A stretch of 64,000 bases of DNA from an uncultured bacterium (GCA_949035555.1 CAROLD010000008.1:1-64000); one strand, 5' to 3'; shown: positions 52,275 through 62,237, counted from the stretch's first letter. Numbers and translations are program-made. Notes: generated by a model from the letters alone, not told the origin.

Positions 52275-53645
52275 ATGAAAAGATTTACAATATTAATTAT
52301 TTTAATAAATTTAACACTGTCAATTCCACAAACATTTGCAAAGCAAACTACAGAGAACCGCAATATTCAGTACCTTAACATCGAATGGTGGAATGGTTTT
52401 AAAGACGAAAACTTAAATAATTATCTATCTCAGGTTTTAAAAAATAATCAAGATTTAAAAATAGCATCTATCAAAACAAAACAATCCAAAGAAGTGATAA
52501 AACAAGCTTTTGCAAATCAGCTTCCGCAATTATATTTTAACGGAAATATTCAGCGGGAGTTTACGTCAAGCACACTAAAAATGGGCGAAGTTACCATACC
52601 TGATTACAATCAGGCAAGATATTATATGCCGCTCACAATGTCTTATGAAGTTGATATTTGGGGAGAAAATTATCTTAAAACTAAAAGTTTGAAAAAGCAG
52701 ACTCAAATGATAAATGAAGATGAAAGAGCTGTGTACATATCAATAACTTCAGATTTTGCTGCAAATTATTATACACTAATAGGCATTGATAAACTAATTG
52801 AAAATCAATCCAAATTACTGGATATAGAAAAAAACATTGTAAAACTGGAAGAACAAAAATATCAAAGCGGACTTTGTCCGATATACGAAGTTTTATCAGA
52901 ACGCCAGACATTTGATAAAATGCAGGAAAGATATAATTATTTGAAGGAAAGACAAGATATTTTGCAAAACCAAATGATAATGCAATTAGGTGACAGATTT
53001 TTAAAAGATATAAAAAGAAGTGATTACAAAAGAATTTCAACGATTAAAATCCCGTCAGAACTTTCGACTGAACTAATTCAATATCGTCCGGATATAAAAA
53101 AGGCAGAATATTATATTGAAAAGACAGGTATTGATATAAAGGCCGCTCGTCGAGACTTCCTGCCAAAATTTACAATATACGGGCAAGCAGGATTTAATGC
53201 ATATGATTGGTGTAGAATATTTGCTCCGCATACTTTCTTATCCAATATAGGAATTGTTCCACATATAGATTTATTTACAGGCGGATATAAAAGATCTAAG
53301 CTAAGATATAGCAAGCTTGAATATGAAAAAGCCTTGCTTATTTATGAAAAAACAATATTAACATCAATACAAGAGCTTAATGACGCAATGATGAGCGTTA
53401 AGACTTCATCTTTAAATTATGAAAAAAGTCTTGAAAGATTTGATTTGGAAAAAGAAAAATTAAACCTTGCAAATTACAGGTTTCAAACCGGTGCAGCCTC
53501 AAAACTTGATAATCTCAAAGATAGCCAGGCTGTTTTGATATTGGAAGAAGAGCTTGTTACAAACAATATAAATAGATTTATTTCATCTATAAATTTATAC
53601 AAAGCAACAGGCGGAAAAGATTATACCAAACCAATAGAATTATAA
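52275..53645 (+). CDS. TolC-like outer-membrane efflux channel protein
   Basis: A 456-residue outer-membrane factor. The start at 52275 follows AAAAGGAAAT; the longer frame is antisense to the MarR gene. A signal peptide is present (MKRFTILIILINLTLSIPQT, cleavage after FA). Helical repeats of the OEP family are seen: LPQLYFNGNIQREFT near 90, IQYRPDIKKAEYYIEKTGID near 268, and LANYRFQTGAASKLDNLKDS near 400. There is no lipobox Cys. It trimerises to a channel-tunnel, presumably joined with the EmrA-like adaptor encoded divergently under the same operator. Its stop overlaps the stop of the kinase gene on the other strand by six bases. Confidence 0.92.
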   Translation: MKRFTILIILINLTLSIPQTFAKQTTENRNIQYLNIEWWNGFKDENLNNYLSQVLKNNQDLKIASIKTKQSKEVIKQAFANQLPQLYFNGNIQREFTSSTLKMGEVTIPDYNQARYYMPLTMSYEVDIWGENYLKTKSLKKQTQMINEDERAVYISITSDFAANYYTLIGIDKLIENQSKLLDIEKNIVKLEEQKYQSGLCPIYEVLSERQTFDKMQERYNYLKERQDILQNQMIMQLGDRFLKDIKRSDYKRISTIKIPSELSTELIQYRPDIKKAEYYIEKTGIDIKAARRDFLPKFTIYGQAGFNAYDWCRIFAPHTFLSNIGIVPHIDLFTGGYKRSKLRYSKLEYEKALLIYEKTILTSIQELNDAMMSVKTSSLNYEKSLERFDLEKEKLNLANYRFQTGAASKLDNLKDSQAVLILEEELVTNNINRFISSINLYKATGGKDYTKPIEL

Positions 53646-55373
53646 CATTTCGACTTGATTTGCAACAGCTTTTGAAGATTTTAGAGGAATTAAAAATCCA
53701 AAAGTATTACGCTGTTTTTTTGAACTCTCAGCAATAATTTGACCTTCATGGGCTTCAATTATTCGTTTGGATAAATACAACCCGAGTCCAATTCCAACTT
53801 TGTTAAATTTATCTGAATGTGTAACATATTTTCTGAATAAATCCGCAAGAGCATCAGGTTCTATATACGGGCTGGAATTTTGAACTCTGACTTCAAGATT
53901 CTTGCCGCATTTCCTTGCAACAACCATTACCTCTGTTGTTTTATAAGCATAGTTTATGGCATTGGATAATAAGTTGATAATTACTCTTTTTAATTCAATC
54001 TTATCAGCATCTACAAACAATTCAGACCTGTCATCGAATTGAATTGTAACCTTGTTTTCAGCTGTCAGATTTGATATTTCATGAATACTTTCTTTTATCA
54101 TTTTTACAACGTCAAAAGATGAGTAATTTAATGTTATGTCTCCGTTTTCAAACTTATATGTTGATAACAGCGTATAAACCATATCGTACATATAATTACA
54201 TGAATCCAGTGTTAACTTGAGCATTTCTTTTTGTTCTTCATTAAAATATCCTAATTGCCCGCTGAGAAGAAGTTCCAAGGCTCTAACCTGAGCTATTGTC
54301 GGGGTTTTTAAGTCATGACTCAATGTCGCAATATAAGTTTCTCTTTGTTCAGCCATTCTTTTCTCTTTTTCGATACAACTTGCAAATGTTGATATAGCAT
54401 AAATTTTTCCATCATTATGTCTTAGCGGAGTTTTATGAACAAAATACCAGTATTTCTCTCCATTTTTAGCTATAAATTGGCGTTCATACTGCATATTGAC
54501 ATTATTTGCAAGAACATTACAATCTTCTTTCATTATCTCTGCTTTAAATTCGTTAATGTCAAAATAATTCTTTTCTCCGGAAAATGTAATGTCAACACCA
54601 TTTATAAAAAGGTTGTTTGCTCTGTCATTGCCTAACAAAAAATTCCCCTCAGTATCAATAATATAAGCAAGCATAGGTGAATTATTAAGCAAATCTTGCA
54701 GTTTAGAATTAGAAAAGGCTAAGGCTTCATTAAGATTTAGGGCATCCGTTACATCTCTGCTTAAGGTTAATATCCCAACGACCTCATTGTTACTTATAAT
54801 AGGTGCAGAAATAACTTCATATTTATGTTCTAATTCATCATCCATATTACAAGTAAGTAAAAAAGTCTGAGTTGTACCTTCCTTTAATACCAGATTGTTA
54901 AATTTTAATATTAAATTTGCCTGTTCGGAAGGAAATAAATCTTTTGGAGTTTTACCAATAATTTCAGAAGTATCTTTTCTGCCGGCAAATGGTATAAATT
55001 TTTTAGAACACATTGCATAACGAAGTTTTGAATCTTTAAAAGTTATCAAATCCGGAGAATTTTCAAAAATAATATCAAGAAGAGCATCTACATGACAACT
55101 GCCACAACCTAAATTTGCGGCACTTGTTTTACAGTATTTATATCTTAAAAATTCATCGTCTTTGACATTCAGTTTATGATTAAAAAAGAAATTATTAAAA
55201 ATTTGTTCCAAAGTTAAGAACAAAATTGCAGCTGCTATTGCACTTTTGGTAGAACATAAGCCTGTATGTAAGACTGAGCAGCTAAAGAAAAACAAAATAA
55301 CAGCAAAGAATATTAAATGAGTCAATATCATACGTAATCTTATACTGAATATTTTATGTTTAAATAAAATCAT
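53640..55373 (-). CDS. PAS-domain sensor histidine kinase with juxtamembrane Cys cluster
   Basis: A 577-residue kinase. Two membrane helices lie at about 13-34 and 44-62. A Cys/His cluster follows (Cys81, Cys90, Cys93, His94 within CKTSAANLGCGSCH). PAS domains are near 100-215 and 222-335. The H-box LSHDLKTP has His353, the N-box is NLLSNAINYAYKT and the G-box GIGLGLYLSKRII. The short loop between the helices suggests cytoplasmic sensing through PAS or the Cys cluster. It overlaps by 14 bases the response-regulator gene upstream, so the pair is coexpressed. The signal is unknown. Confidence 0.93.
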   Translation of the reverse strand: MILFKHKIFSIRLRMILTHLIFFAVILFFFSCSVLHTGLCSTKSAIAAAILFLTLEQIFNNFFFNHKLNVKDDEFLRYKYCKTSAANLGCGSCHVDALLDIIFENSPDLITFKDSKLRYAMCSKKFIPFAGRKDTSEIIGKTPKDLFPSEQANLILKFNNLVLKEGTTQTFLLTCNMDDELEHKYEVISAPIISNNEVVGILTLSRDVTDALNLNEALAFSNSKLQDLLNNSPMLAYIIDTEGNFLLGNDRANNLFINGVDITFSGEKNYFDINEFKAEIMKEDCNVLANNVNMQYERQFIAKNGEKYWYFVHKTPLRHNDGKIYAISTFASCIEKEKRMAEQRETYIATLSHDLKTPTIAQVRALELLLSGQLGYFNEEQKEMLKLTLDSCNYMYDMVYTLLSTYKFENGDITLNYSSFDVVKMIKESIHEISNLTAENKVTIQFDDRSELFVDADKIELKRVIINLLSNAINYAYKTTEVMVVARKCGKNLEVRVQNSSPYIEPDALADLFRKYVTHSDKFNKVGIGLGLYLSKRIIEAHEGQIIAESSKKQRNTFGFLIPLKSSKAVANQVEML

Positions 55374-56016
55374 ATCTGAAATTCCTAACCATATCTTCTA
55401 CTTTTTTTGTTTTTGCTAACTTTTTAAAAATTGAACACACACAGTTTGCAAGATCTGGTAATTGGATATTAAGATATTGAGCAACTTCCTGCTTCTCAAA
55501 CCCTTTTAATACCATATTTATCAAAGTACACTCTGTAGAGTTCAACATAGTTCTAAAATAGGCATAATCATGTTCAGGCAAAGATTTGATAAAATTAAAT
55601 ATCAACAGCTGAACCCGATAATCAATCCATAATTCTCCATCTAAAACTTTATCAATAACTTTCATTAATCCTTCTTGAGTAATGTCTTTTAAAACATAAG
55701 CATCAACATTGCCAAACAATGCAGATAGAATTTCGGCATCACTGTTTGTTGATGTTAATAAAACAATTTTTGTACAAGGATTCATCGATTTAATCAGCCT
55801 GGAGGCTTCAACACCATTCATATACGGCAAGCATAAATCCAGCAAAACTAAATCTACTTGATGATTTTTTATATAAGCAAGACTGTCCTCAGCATTATCA
55901 AATTGTGCACAGACATTTAAGTCTGCACGCGGGGCAATCATTTTCTTTAAAATTACGCGGGTAAGTGCATAATCGTCAACAATAACTATATTTTGGATAT
56001 CATTCTTCTTTTCCAT
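55360..56016 (-). CDS. Response regulator, NarL/LuxR type with degenerate DNA-binding domain
   Basis: A 218-residue regulator. The receiver has Asp14-Asp15 in IVIVDDYAL, phosphoacceptor Asp60 in LVLLDLCLPYMNG, Thr/Ser at 88-90 and Lys110 in YVLKD. The C-terminal part aligns with the LuxR helix-turn-helix (LNSTECTLINMVLKGFEKQE then VAQYLNIQL). However, the recognition helix reads LPDLANCVCSIFKKL, where the usual T-V-K-x-H is lost. DNA binding may be altered or replaced by protein contacts. It is upstream of and overlaps the histidine kinase gene, its probable partner. Confidence 0.9.
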   Translation of the reverse strand: MEKKNDIQNIVIVDDYALTRVILKKMIAPRADLNVCAQFDNAEDSLAYIKNHQVDLVLLDLCLPYMNGVEASRLIKSMNPCTKIVLLTSTNSDAEILSALFGNVDAYVLKDITQEGLMKVIDKVLDGELWIDYRVQLLIFNFIKSLPEHDYAYFRTMLNSTECTLINMVLKGFEKQEVAQYLNIQLPDLANCVCSIFKKLAKTKKVEDMVRNFRYDFI

Positions 56017-56099
56017 ATTCCCAGCCTTTCTGATGAGTATTTTTATTTAACAATATTCGGGAAAATATTTAAATTACCAAGGTGGGTAATATCCAAATA

Positions 56100-56131
56100 T
56101 AAAGTCGGGTAATATTTATTACCCGACTTTA
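56100..56131 (-). terminator. Terminator of the PfkB kinase gene
   Basis: A 14-bp stem aaagtcgggtaata with its complement has a 2-base loop. It lies 20 bases after the stop at 56152. The half-stem gggtaatat recurs just outside at about 56083, which may allow an alternative fold. Confidence 0.75.
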
Positions 56132-56151
56132 GCTGACTGTACTATTTAATT

Positions 56152-57201
56152 TTAAATATGTTCGATTTGACACTTAAAATCAGAGACTTCAGCAAGTCTT
56201 CTCTCTATTTCATCAAAAGTCAACAAACCTTTTGTAGCTCCAAAAACTGAAACAACTCCCGCAGAGTTTACAGATGCAGCTTCAAGGGCTTTTGCAATAT
56301 TTCTGTCATACTTTTTTAGTGCGGCACAAAAAGTTGAAGCAAAAGCATCACCGGCTCCAAGTGTTGAGGTTACCGGTCCGTCAAAGCAAGGGCAGTAATA
56401 ATATTTTTCCCCGTCATATGCAAATGCACCTTTTTTACCATCAGTGATTACAATTATCTGCAAATCAGAAACTCTTAATTTGCTAAACATTTCTTTTAAA
56501 TCAGGATGAATGAGCTGGTCAGAAAATTTTGAATCTTTAGTATCCTGACGAAGTTGTATGCCAGTAGCCATAGTAGCTTCTTCTTTATTCATAACAACAA
56601 TTTGTGCATATTCAAGAATGCTTTTTAAGTAAGTAAACCCTTTTTTAATACCTGTAGTTCCGGCATTAAAGCATACATAAGTTCCATTATCTTTTGCAAA
56701 TTTAACAATATCATCCAAAACTCTGTTACTGTCTCCGTTTAAAGGTGCAATATAAAGAAGTTTAGAATTTTTAATTGCTTCAAAATTAATTTCGTTTTCT
56801 TTAATATGCGCATTGGCTCCTCTATGAGCAAGAACGGTTCTGTCACCTTCAAAACTTGTTAGAATAATTGAAAAACCTGTACTGTCATCTACGCGCTGAA
56901 TTACATTTGACAAGTCAACATTAGAGTTTTCAAAAGCCTTAAAAATACCTCTTGAATAAATATCATCACCAACCTTGAAAATTGCACCTGTTTTAAGCCC
57001 TAAATTCGCAAAATTAAATGCGGTATTTACGCCGCCACCGCCAATTTGAGAGTCAAAATCCGTAATTTCAAGTTTTGATCCATAAGGATAACTCATAAAT
57101 TCTGTATTTTTATCTTTTTTGCGGACGGAAACAATATTAGCATCATCACATTCCACAAAAACATCCATTGTTGCACTTCCGATTGTTATAACATCAAACA
57201 T
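56152..57201 (-). CDS. PfkB/ribokinase-family carbohydrate kinase
   Basis: A 349-residue sugar or nucleoside kinase. The substrate-binding start ITIGSATMDVFVE is near residue 5. QIGGGGVNTAFNFANLGLKT near 52 is PfkB signature 1. STLGAGDAFASTFCAALKKY near 278 is signature 2, with the catalytic Asp of GAGD. VITDGKKGAFAYDG precedes it. A specific substrate cannot be read from sequence; adenosine, ribose or fructose-type sugars are all possible. It is transcribed alone between the regulator pair and the 57335 gene. Confidence 0.9.
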   Translation of the reverse strand: MFDVITIGSATMDVFVECDDANIVSVRKKDKNTEFMSYPYGSKLEITDFDSQIGGGGVNTAFNFANLGLKTGAIFKVGDDIYSRGIFKAFENSNVDLSNVIQRVDDSTGFSIILTSFEGDRTVLAHRGANAHIKENEINFEAIKNSKLLYIAPLNGDSNRVLDDIVKFAKDNGTYVCFNAGTTGIKKGFTYLKSILEYAQIVVMNKEEATMATGIQLRQDTKDSKFSDQLIHPDLKEMFSKLRVSDLQIIVITDGKKGAFAYDGEKYYYCPCFDGPVTSTLGAGDAFASTFCAALKKYDRNIAKALEAASVNSAGVVSVFGATKGLLTFDEIERRLAEVSDFKCQIEHI

Positions 57202-57334
57202 AATAATTCTCCCTTTTTCAAGGACATTTTAACATAAAAATATTAAATTATGTGAATATTATTTAATCTGACCCGCAAAAATATTTATGTACGGATTTAT
57301 AAAAAAACAGTGACAATTTATTTAAGGAAACCTC

Positions 57335-59899
57335 ATGAGAATACAATTTATTCCCAAATATTACGCAACAAACTGCAAAAAACCTAAATCTCAAAACAAT
57401 CAGCACTCACAAAATAATATTATACATTCATCCTATAATCCGATAGCATATCAGGATTATAATATAAGTTTTGGTGCAAGAACCCCTGAAAACTTTTATG
57501 AATTCAATGCTGAAAGTATGCCGTACTCAATGCGAAACTACCTGAACTATGACAAAGAACAAAGACAGCATATGCCACCTGAGCAGATGATGAATGAAGT
57601 TTTTAAACATCTTGATAATGCTGAAAATTTTGAAGATGTAAAAAGGCTATACCCAAATGAAGATTTATTCAAAAATCTTCATCCTTTAAGAAAAAACTCC
57701 AGAAAAGGTATTCTTTCAGAAATCAAAGTTGCAAGAGATTTGAGCGACACTCCGCTTTTAAAAGACGGCTCGGATGACTTTGGTATGTATCTTCTAAAAA
57801 AGATTTATAAAGAAGGTAAAACACTGAAAGAAATCAGCAAAGATTTCTTGGAAAAAGATATAAATGAAGAATATAAGGGATTTATCACAGAACCCATAAC
57901 CTATGATACAACTTCCGCTTACGGAATTAAATTCCCTAACAACGGTTTCTGGCATTCATTTATTTCGACAAGAGAAGAATACAAACAATTTTTTATAACT
58001 CTGCCGAAAAATACGATTGACCCGAACAGACTGGAAGCTCGTGCAAAATCAGAAAGCACAGGTTCAAAAACACAAAAAGCAGAGAATAATGATGATGTTC
58101 AGACTCCGAAAAAACAGGTACGAAAATACAAAACACCTAAATACAAAAGAGATCAATTAACGAAAGATATCCATAATGCAAAAGGTGAAATTGATGGTGT
58201 TGAAAGAGCAATAAGAAAAAGATTTTCAAAAGATGATCCTGAAGCATCATTCATGATAAAATATTTAAGCCCGATTATGACAGTAGCGGCGGACAGAGTA
58301 CATCTCTCTGAAGAAATGAGATACTTCTTTGATACTGATGATAAGAATAAACAATTCGGACAATCTGAGATGCAACGCTTCTGGAAATCAAACCCTGAAT
58401 TGCTTGGAAACTATTCTACTGCAATCACTGATACCATCGAACTTTTTGAGAGTGTTTACGGCGCAGGCGGGATGATTCCGATTAACAATCTGTATGAAGA
58501 AATTACTTCAAAAACAGAAAACCAAAAAGCAATTGATTATGTAACTCCTGAATTCCTTGAACTGCTTGACTATACTCAACATATAAAACCTTTAAGAGAT
58601 GAACGTTATGCAAAACATGATATTGAACAGCAAGAATGGGAAGCTCATTTTAAAGAACGTTATGGCGATGTTATAGAAGAAGCCCGACAAACCGAACAAA
58701 AAACAGCAATACCGCCCGTTTCTACTGTTAAAGAAGCAATGGATAACGCAATGAAAGCTAATCCCGGAGTTAAATTTTATGATTTTGTAATAGATAACGA
58801 TACAAAAGTTTCTTTTGCTGTAAATCTTGAAGAAGTTACAGCAGATAAACTTAAGGGTGAATATTGTAATATGCCAGCTTCATTTATCGCAAAATATACA
58901 AAATTCTTCCTTAGCCATCCTAAAGCTGATGAAAAGCTTCTTTTATCATTAGCCTGCGCAGGCAAAGAAATGAAAGATTTGGGAACTTTCCTTGCCGACA
59001 AAAATTATACAGAAGAAGAAATGAATGATATGAACGCGAAAATTACAGAAAAGATAAATGAACGTTTATATTCTCCTCAAGAATTATTCGATATAATGAA
59101 CAAAATTTATTCAGATTTTGAACAGAAAAATCCAAAATTTATGACACGGGTACAACAGGCAATAATGGAATATTCAACCAGATTAACAGTACCTGACAAC
59201 GAGTACTTAAAACAGCTTATTGACGAAAGATACAAACAAATGGAAGAAGCTGGACTAATTTCCGACGGTATCAGCAATGAAAACAAATTAGCTACTTATA
59301 CGACGGTTTATAGACAGGCTATGGATGCTATTGCGTCAATGAAAAGTCATAATATAGTTTTTCTAAACACTCGCAGCCTGGAAGCCGGCTTATCTTTCTT
59401 AAGAATAGGTAATACTATTGAAAATTATCCTGTTGAAATGGATAAAATTATGCGTAAATATACTACTCCGCTTACAAATAATGAAAAAAATAAAATTATC
59501 AGAGTATTCATGGACAGCACGCTGAATATGGATCCATATGAAACCGAAAGCTTTAAAACTCCGGAATTATCAGGGTTTTTCAAAGCATGTATGGAAGCTC
59601 TTAAACGAAAAGAGAATAATAAATTCAAAAAAGAATTTATAAATATGGTTTCAAGCGAAGTTGTCACCTCAGACAATACAACTTTAAGATATCTTATAGA
59701 CCCGAATGCTGATAAAAATCTGATTGATGCAAAAGTTGAATTTGAAGTCGGCAAATTGATGCAAAAAGATATTGAGGTATTTAAAATTCTTGCCTGCTTA
59801 GATAAAGATATTATGGATAAATATATTAAAAACACAAATCCTGATATGTATGCTCAACTTCTGGCTTACAGACAAGTACATATGGGTGCGGATTTTTAG
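57335..59899 (+). CDS. Large unknown protein with N-terminal ISFGAR tag motif (854 aa)
   Basis: Unrecognised. AAGGA lies six bases before the ATG. A 43-residue leader rich in Asn, Gln, Ser and Tyr ends in NISFGARTPENF at 43-54, the Phe-Gly-Ala-Arg form of the tag shared by other proteins here. The remaining 800 residues are mostly helical and charged, with few Cys. A Lys-rich linker lies near 245-265 (TPKKQVRKYKTPKYKRDQLT) and splits the protein into an N-terminal part with Trp/Phe-rich NNGFWHSFISTREEYKQFF and a C-terminal helical part. No signal peptide, membrane segment or known catalytic motif. Its size and tag point to a lineage-specific intracellular or surface role. Confidence 0.75.
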   Translation: MRIQFIPKYYATNCKKPKSQNNQHSQNNIIHSSYNPIAYQDYNISFGARTPENFYEFNAESMPYSMRNYLNYDKEQRQHMPPEQMMNEVFKHLDNAENFEDVKRLYPNEDLFKNLHPLRKNSRKGILSEIKVARDLSDTPLLKDGSDDFGMYLLKKIYKEGKTLKEISKDFLEKDINEEYKGFITEPITYDTTSAYGIKFPNNGFWHSFISTREEYKQFFITLPKNTIDPNRLEARAKSESTGSKTQKAENNDDVQTPKKQVRKYKTPKYKRDQLTKDIHNAKGEIDGVERAIRKRFSKDDPEASFMIKYLSPIMTVAADRVHLSEEMRYFFDTDDKNKQFGQSEMQRFWKSNPELLGNYSTAITDTIELFESVYGAGGMIPINNLYEEITSKTENQKAIDYVTPEFLELLDYTQHIKPLRDERYAKHDIEQQEWEAHFKERYGDVIEEARQTEQKTAIPPVSTVKEAMDNAMKANPGVKFYDFVIDNDTKVSFAVNLEEVTADKLKGEYCNMPASFIAKYTKFFLSHPKADEKLLLSLACAGKEMKDLGTFLADKNYTEEEMNDMNAKITEKINERLYSPQELFDIMNKIYSDFEQKNPKFMTRVQQAIMEYSTRLTVPDNEYLKQLIDERYKQMEEAGLISDGISNENKLATYTTVYRQAMDAIASMKSHNIVFLNTRSLEAGLSFLRIGNTIENYPVEMDKIMRKYTTPLTNNEKNKIIRVFMDSTLNMDPYETESFKTPELSGFFKACMEALKRKENNKFKKEFINMVSSEVVTSDNTTLRYLIDPNADKNLIDAKVEFEVGKLMQKDIEVFKILACLDKDIMDKYIKNTNPDMYAQLLAYRQVHMGADF

Positions 59900-59903
59900 A
59901 AAT

Positions 59904-59933
59904 AAAAAAACGGGAATTTCTTCCCGTTTTTTT
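59904..59933. terminator. Bidirectional terminator between 57335 gene and pnp
   Basis: A stem aaaaaaacgggaa/ttcccgttttttt with a 4-base loop lies between converging genes. Confidence 0.88.
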
Positions 59934-59954
59934 ATTTAATATGTTCAGTAAAGC

Positions 59955-62093
59955 TTATTGAACTTTTGCTTTATCTTCTTCTGAAACACCTTTAATTGTT
60001 AAGTTAACTCTGCCTTTTTCATCAATTTTGATAACTTTAACAATTACTTCCTGTCCGATAGATAAATGCGGTTCAATTGTTTCAATTCTTTCGTTGCACA
60101 CTTGAGAAATGTGAACCATACCATCTTTACCGCCGCCTAATTCTACAAAAGCACCGATAGGTATAATTCTAACAACTTTACCTTTAATAACCATTCCAAC
60201 TTCCGGCTTAAAAGTAAGATCTCTAATCATTTTAATAGCGATTTGAGCACCTTCCTGATCGTTAGAAGTAATAGTTACAACACCGCTGTCCTGAATATCA
60301 ATTTCAGCACCTGAAGCATCGATAATTGCACGAATTTGTTTTCCGCCAGGTCCGATAACAGTTCCGATATCTTCAGTCGGAATAGTTATTGTAGTAATGC
60401 TTGGTGCAAATGGAGACATTGGACCAGGTTCGGTGATTGCTTCTCTCATTTTGCCTAAAATATGCAATCTACCTTCTTTAGCCTGAGCTAAAGCTCTGCG
60501 CAATGTAGCATTAGCAATTCCTTTAGCTTTCATATCCATTTGAAGAGCAGTAATTCCTGTATCGTTACCTGTAACTTTGAAGTCCATATCACCAAGGAAA
60601 TCTTCAATACCTTGAATGTCAGTTAGAACAACAGGTTCTTTGCCTTCTTCTGTAATCATACCCATTGCTACGCCGCCAATCATTGATTTTACAGGAACAC
60701 CTGCATTCATCAATGCCATTGAAGAGCCGCAAGTTGAAGCCATTGAAGTTGAACCGTTTGATTCTAATACATCAGATGTTACACGAATTGTGTATCCGAA
60801 TTCTTCTTGAGATGGAAGCGCAGGAATATTCGCACGCTCAGCTAATGCACCGTGACCAACTTCACGTCTACCCGGACCTCTTAAAGGTTTAACTTCACCA
60901 ACAGAGAAACCAGGGAAAATATATTTATGCATATAAGTTTTTTCAGTTTCAGGATCAACACCGTCAAGTTCCTGTTTCATTGCAGGACCTGCGAGAGTTG
61001 CAACTGAAAGAACCTGAGTTTGACCTCTTGTAAATACAGCTGAACCGTGAGCACGAGGTATAACACCAACTTCGCACCAAATAGGACGAACTTCTTCAGG
61101 TTTTCTTCCATCAGCTCTAACTCCTTCATCCAAAATCATTGTACGCATAATTTTCTTTTCAGCATTTTTAAATTCTTCTGCTACAAAGTCAATACCTGTT
61201 TCTTCAATGATTTGTTTAATATAATGATCATCAGCTAAAGCATCAATTTTTTCTTTAACTAATTTTTTAGCTTCTTCTAATTTTTGTTGTCTGTATGCTC
61301 TGTCAAAATTATGATATGCATCAAAAATCATAGCGCCGGCTGTTTCATTGATGATATTTTTTAACTCTGTTGTGTCGTATGGATTAACAAATTCTTGTTT
61401 TTCTACTTCACAAAGTTTTGCAAATTCAACTTGAGCTTCACATTGTTTTTTGATTTCTTGTTGAGCAAATTCAACAGCAGCCATAATATCGTCTTCTGTA
61501 ACGAATTTACAACCAGCTTCAACCATGATTACAGAATCATGAGTACCTGCAACAACGATATCTAAATCTGATTCTTTAGCCTGTCTGTGAGTAGGGTTAG
61601 CAATCAAGTTACCTTCCGCATCTCTTGAAACTCTAACAGCACCGATAGGACCTTCAAAAGGTGCGCCTGAAAGCATTAATGCACAAGATGCACCTAACAT
61701 AGCTAATGTATCAGGTTGATTTTCTTGATCGTAGCTGAATAATTGAGCAACGATTTGAATATCATTTCTATAACCTTTAGGGAATAAAGGTCTGATAGGT
61801 CTGTCAATCAATCTTGATACAAGGATAGCTTTATCACTTGCTTTACCTTCTGAACGATTGTAACCGCCAGGGATACGACCGATTGAAGACATTCTTTCTT
61901 CATAATCAATTAATAATGGGAAAAAGTCGATACCAACTCTTGGTTCTTTGGAAACAACACAGTGAACAAATAACATTGTATCTCCGCATCTAACTGTAAC
62001 AGAACCATTTGTTGATTGACCATACTTTCCGGTTTCAATAGTGACGGTTTTGCCGCCAATTTCTAATTGAAAGGATTTTGTTTCAGGTTTCAT
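59955..62093 (-). CDS. pnp: Polyribonucleotide nucleotidyltransferase (PNPase)
   Basis: A 712-residue 3'-5' phosphorolytic exoribonuclease of the RNA degradosome. The start at 62093 (MKPETKSFQLEIGGKTV) follows AAAGGT; the longer frame adds 27 basic residues foreign to the family. First RNase PH domain: GRIPGGYNRSEGKASDKAIL and RLIDRPIRPLFPKGYRND near 80-115. Second domain: GQTQVLSVATL near 365 and FLGDMDFKVTGNDTGITALQ near 490, with the catalytic Asp residues. The KH domain has IGPGGKQIRAIID, and the S1 domain near the end has GAFVELGGGKDGMVHISQV. All catalytic and RNA-binding elements are intact. Confidence 0.97.
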   Translation of the reverse strand: MKPETKSFQLEIGGKTVTIETGKYGQSTNGSVTVRCGDTMLFVHCVVSKEPRVGIDFFPLLIDYEERMSSIGRIPGGYNRSEGKASDKAILVSRLIDRPIRPLFPKGYRNDIQIVAQLFSYDQENQPDTLAMLGASCALMLSGAPFEGPIGAVRVSRDAEGNLIANPTHRQAKESDLDIVVAGTHDSVIMVEAGCKFVTEDDIMAAVEFAQQEIKKQCEAQVEFAKLCEVEKQEFVNPYDTTELKNIINETAGAMIFDAYHNFDRAYRQQKLEEAKKLVKEKIDALADDHYIKQIIEETGIDFVAEEFKNAEKKIMRTMILDEGVRADGRKPEEVRPIWCEVGVIPRAHGSAVFTRGQTQVLSVATLAGPAMKQELDGVDPETEKTYMHKYIFPGFSVGEVKPLRGPGRREVGHGALAERANIPALPSQEEFGYTIRVTSDVLESNGSTSMASTCGSSMALMNAGVPVKSMIGGVAMGMITEEGKEPVVLTDIQGIEDFLGDMDFKVTGNDTGITALQMDMKAKGIANATLRRALAQAKEGRLHILGKMREAITEPGPMSPFAPSITTITIPTEDIGTVIGPGGKQIRAIIDASGAEIDIQDSGVVTITSNDQEGAQIAIKMIRDLTFKPEVGMVIKGKVVRIIPIGAFVELGGGKDGMVHISQVCNERIETIEPHLSIGQEVIVKVIKIDEKGRVNLTIKGVSEEDKAKVQ

Positions 62094-62237
62094 AATAAAT
62101 ACCTTTTCTTTCTGCGTCTCTTCTAAACGCCTTTTAGTTATACACTTCCGTTTACGAAAAATATTATACTTCAAACAGAAAGAAAATGCATAATTATTAA
62201 TAGCAAAATTTTCTTTTGAGGCATTTTAAGTAATATT

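Noticed and set aside
55075..55135. Heme c attachment at the CxxCH of the histidine kinase
   Set aside because: The motif follows the second membrane helix on the side of the kinase domain, so it is probably cytoplasmic, where c-type heme is not attached.
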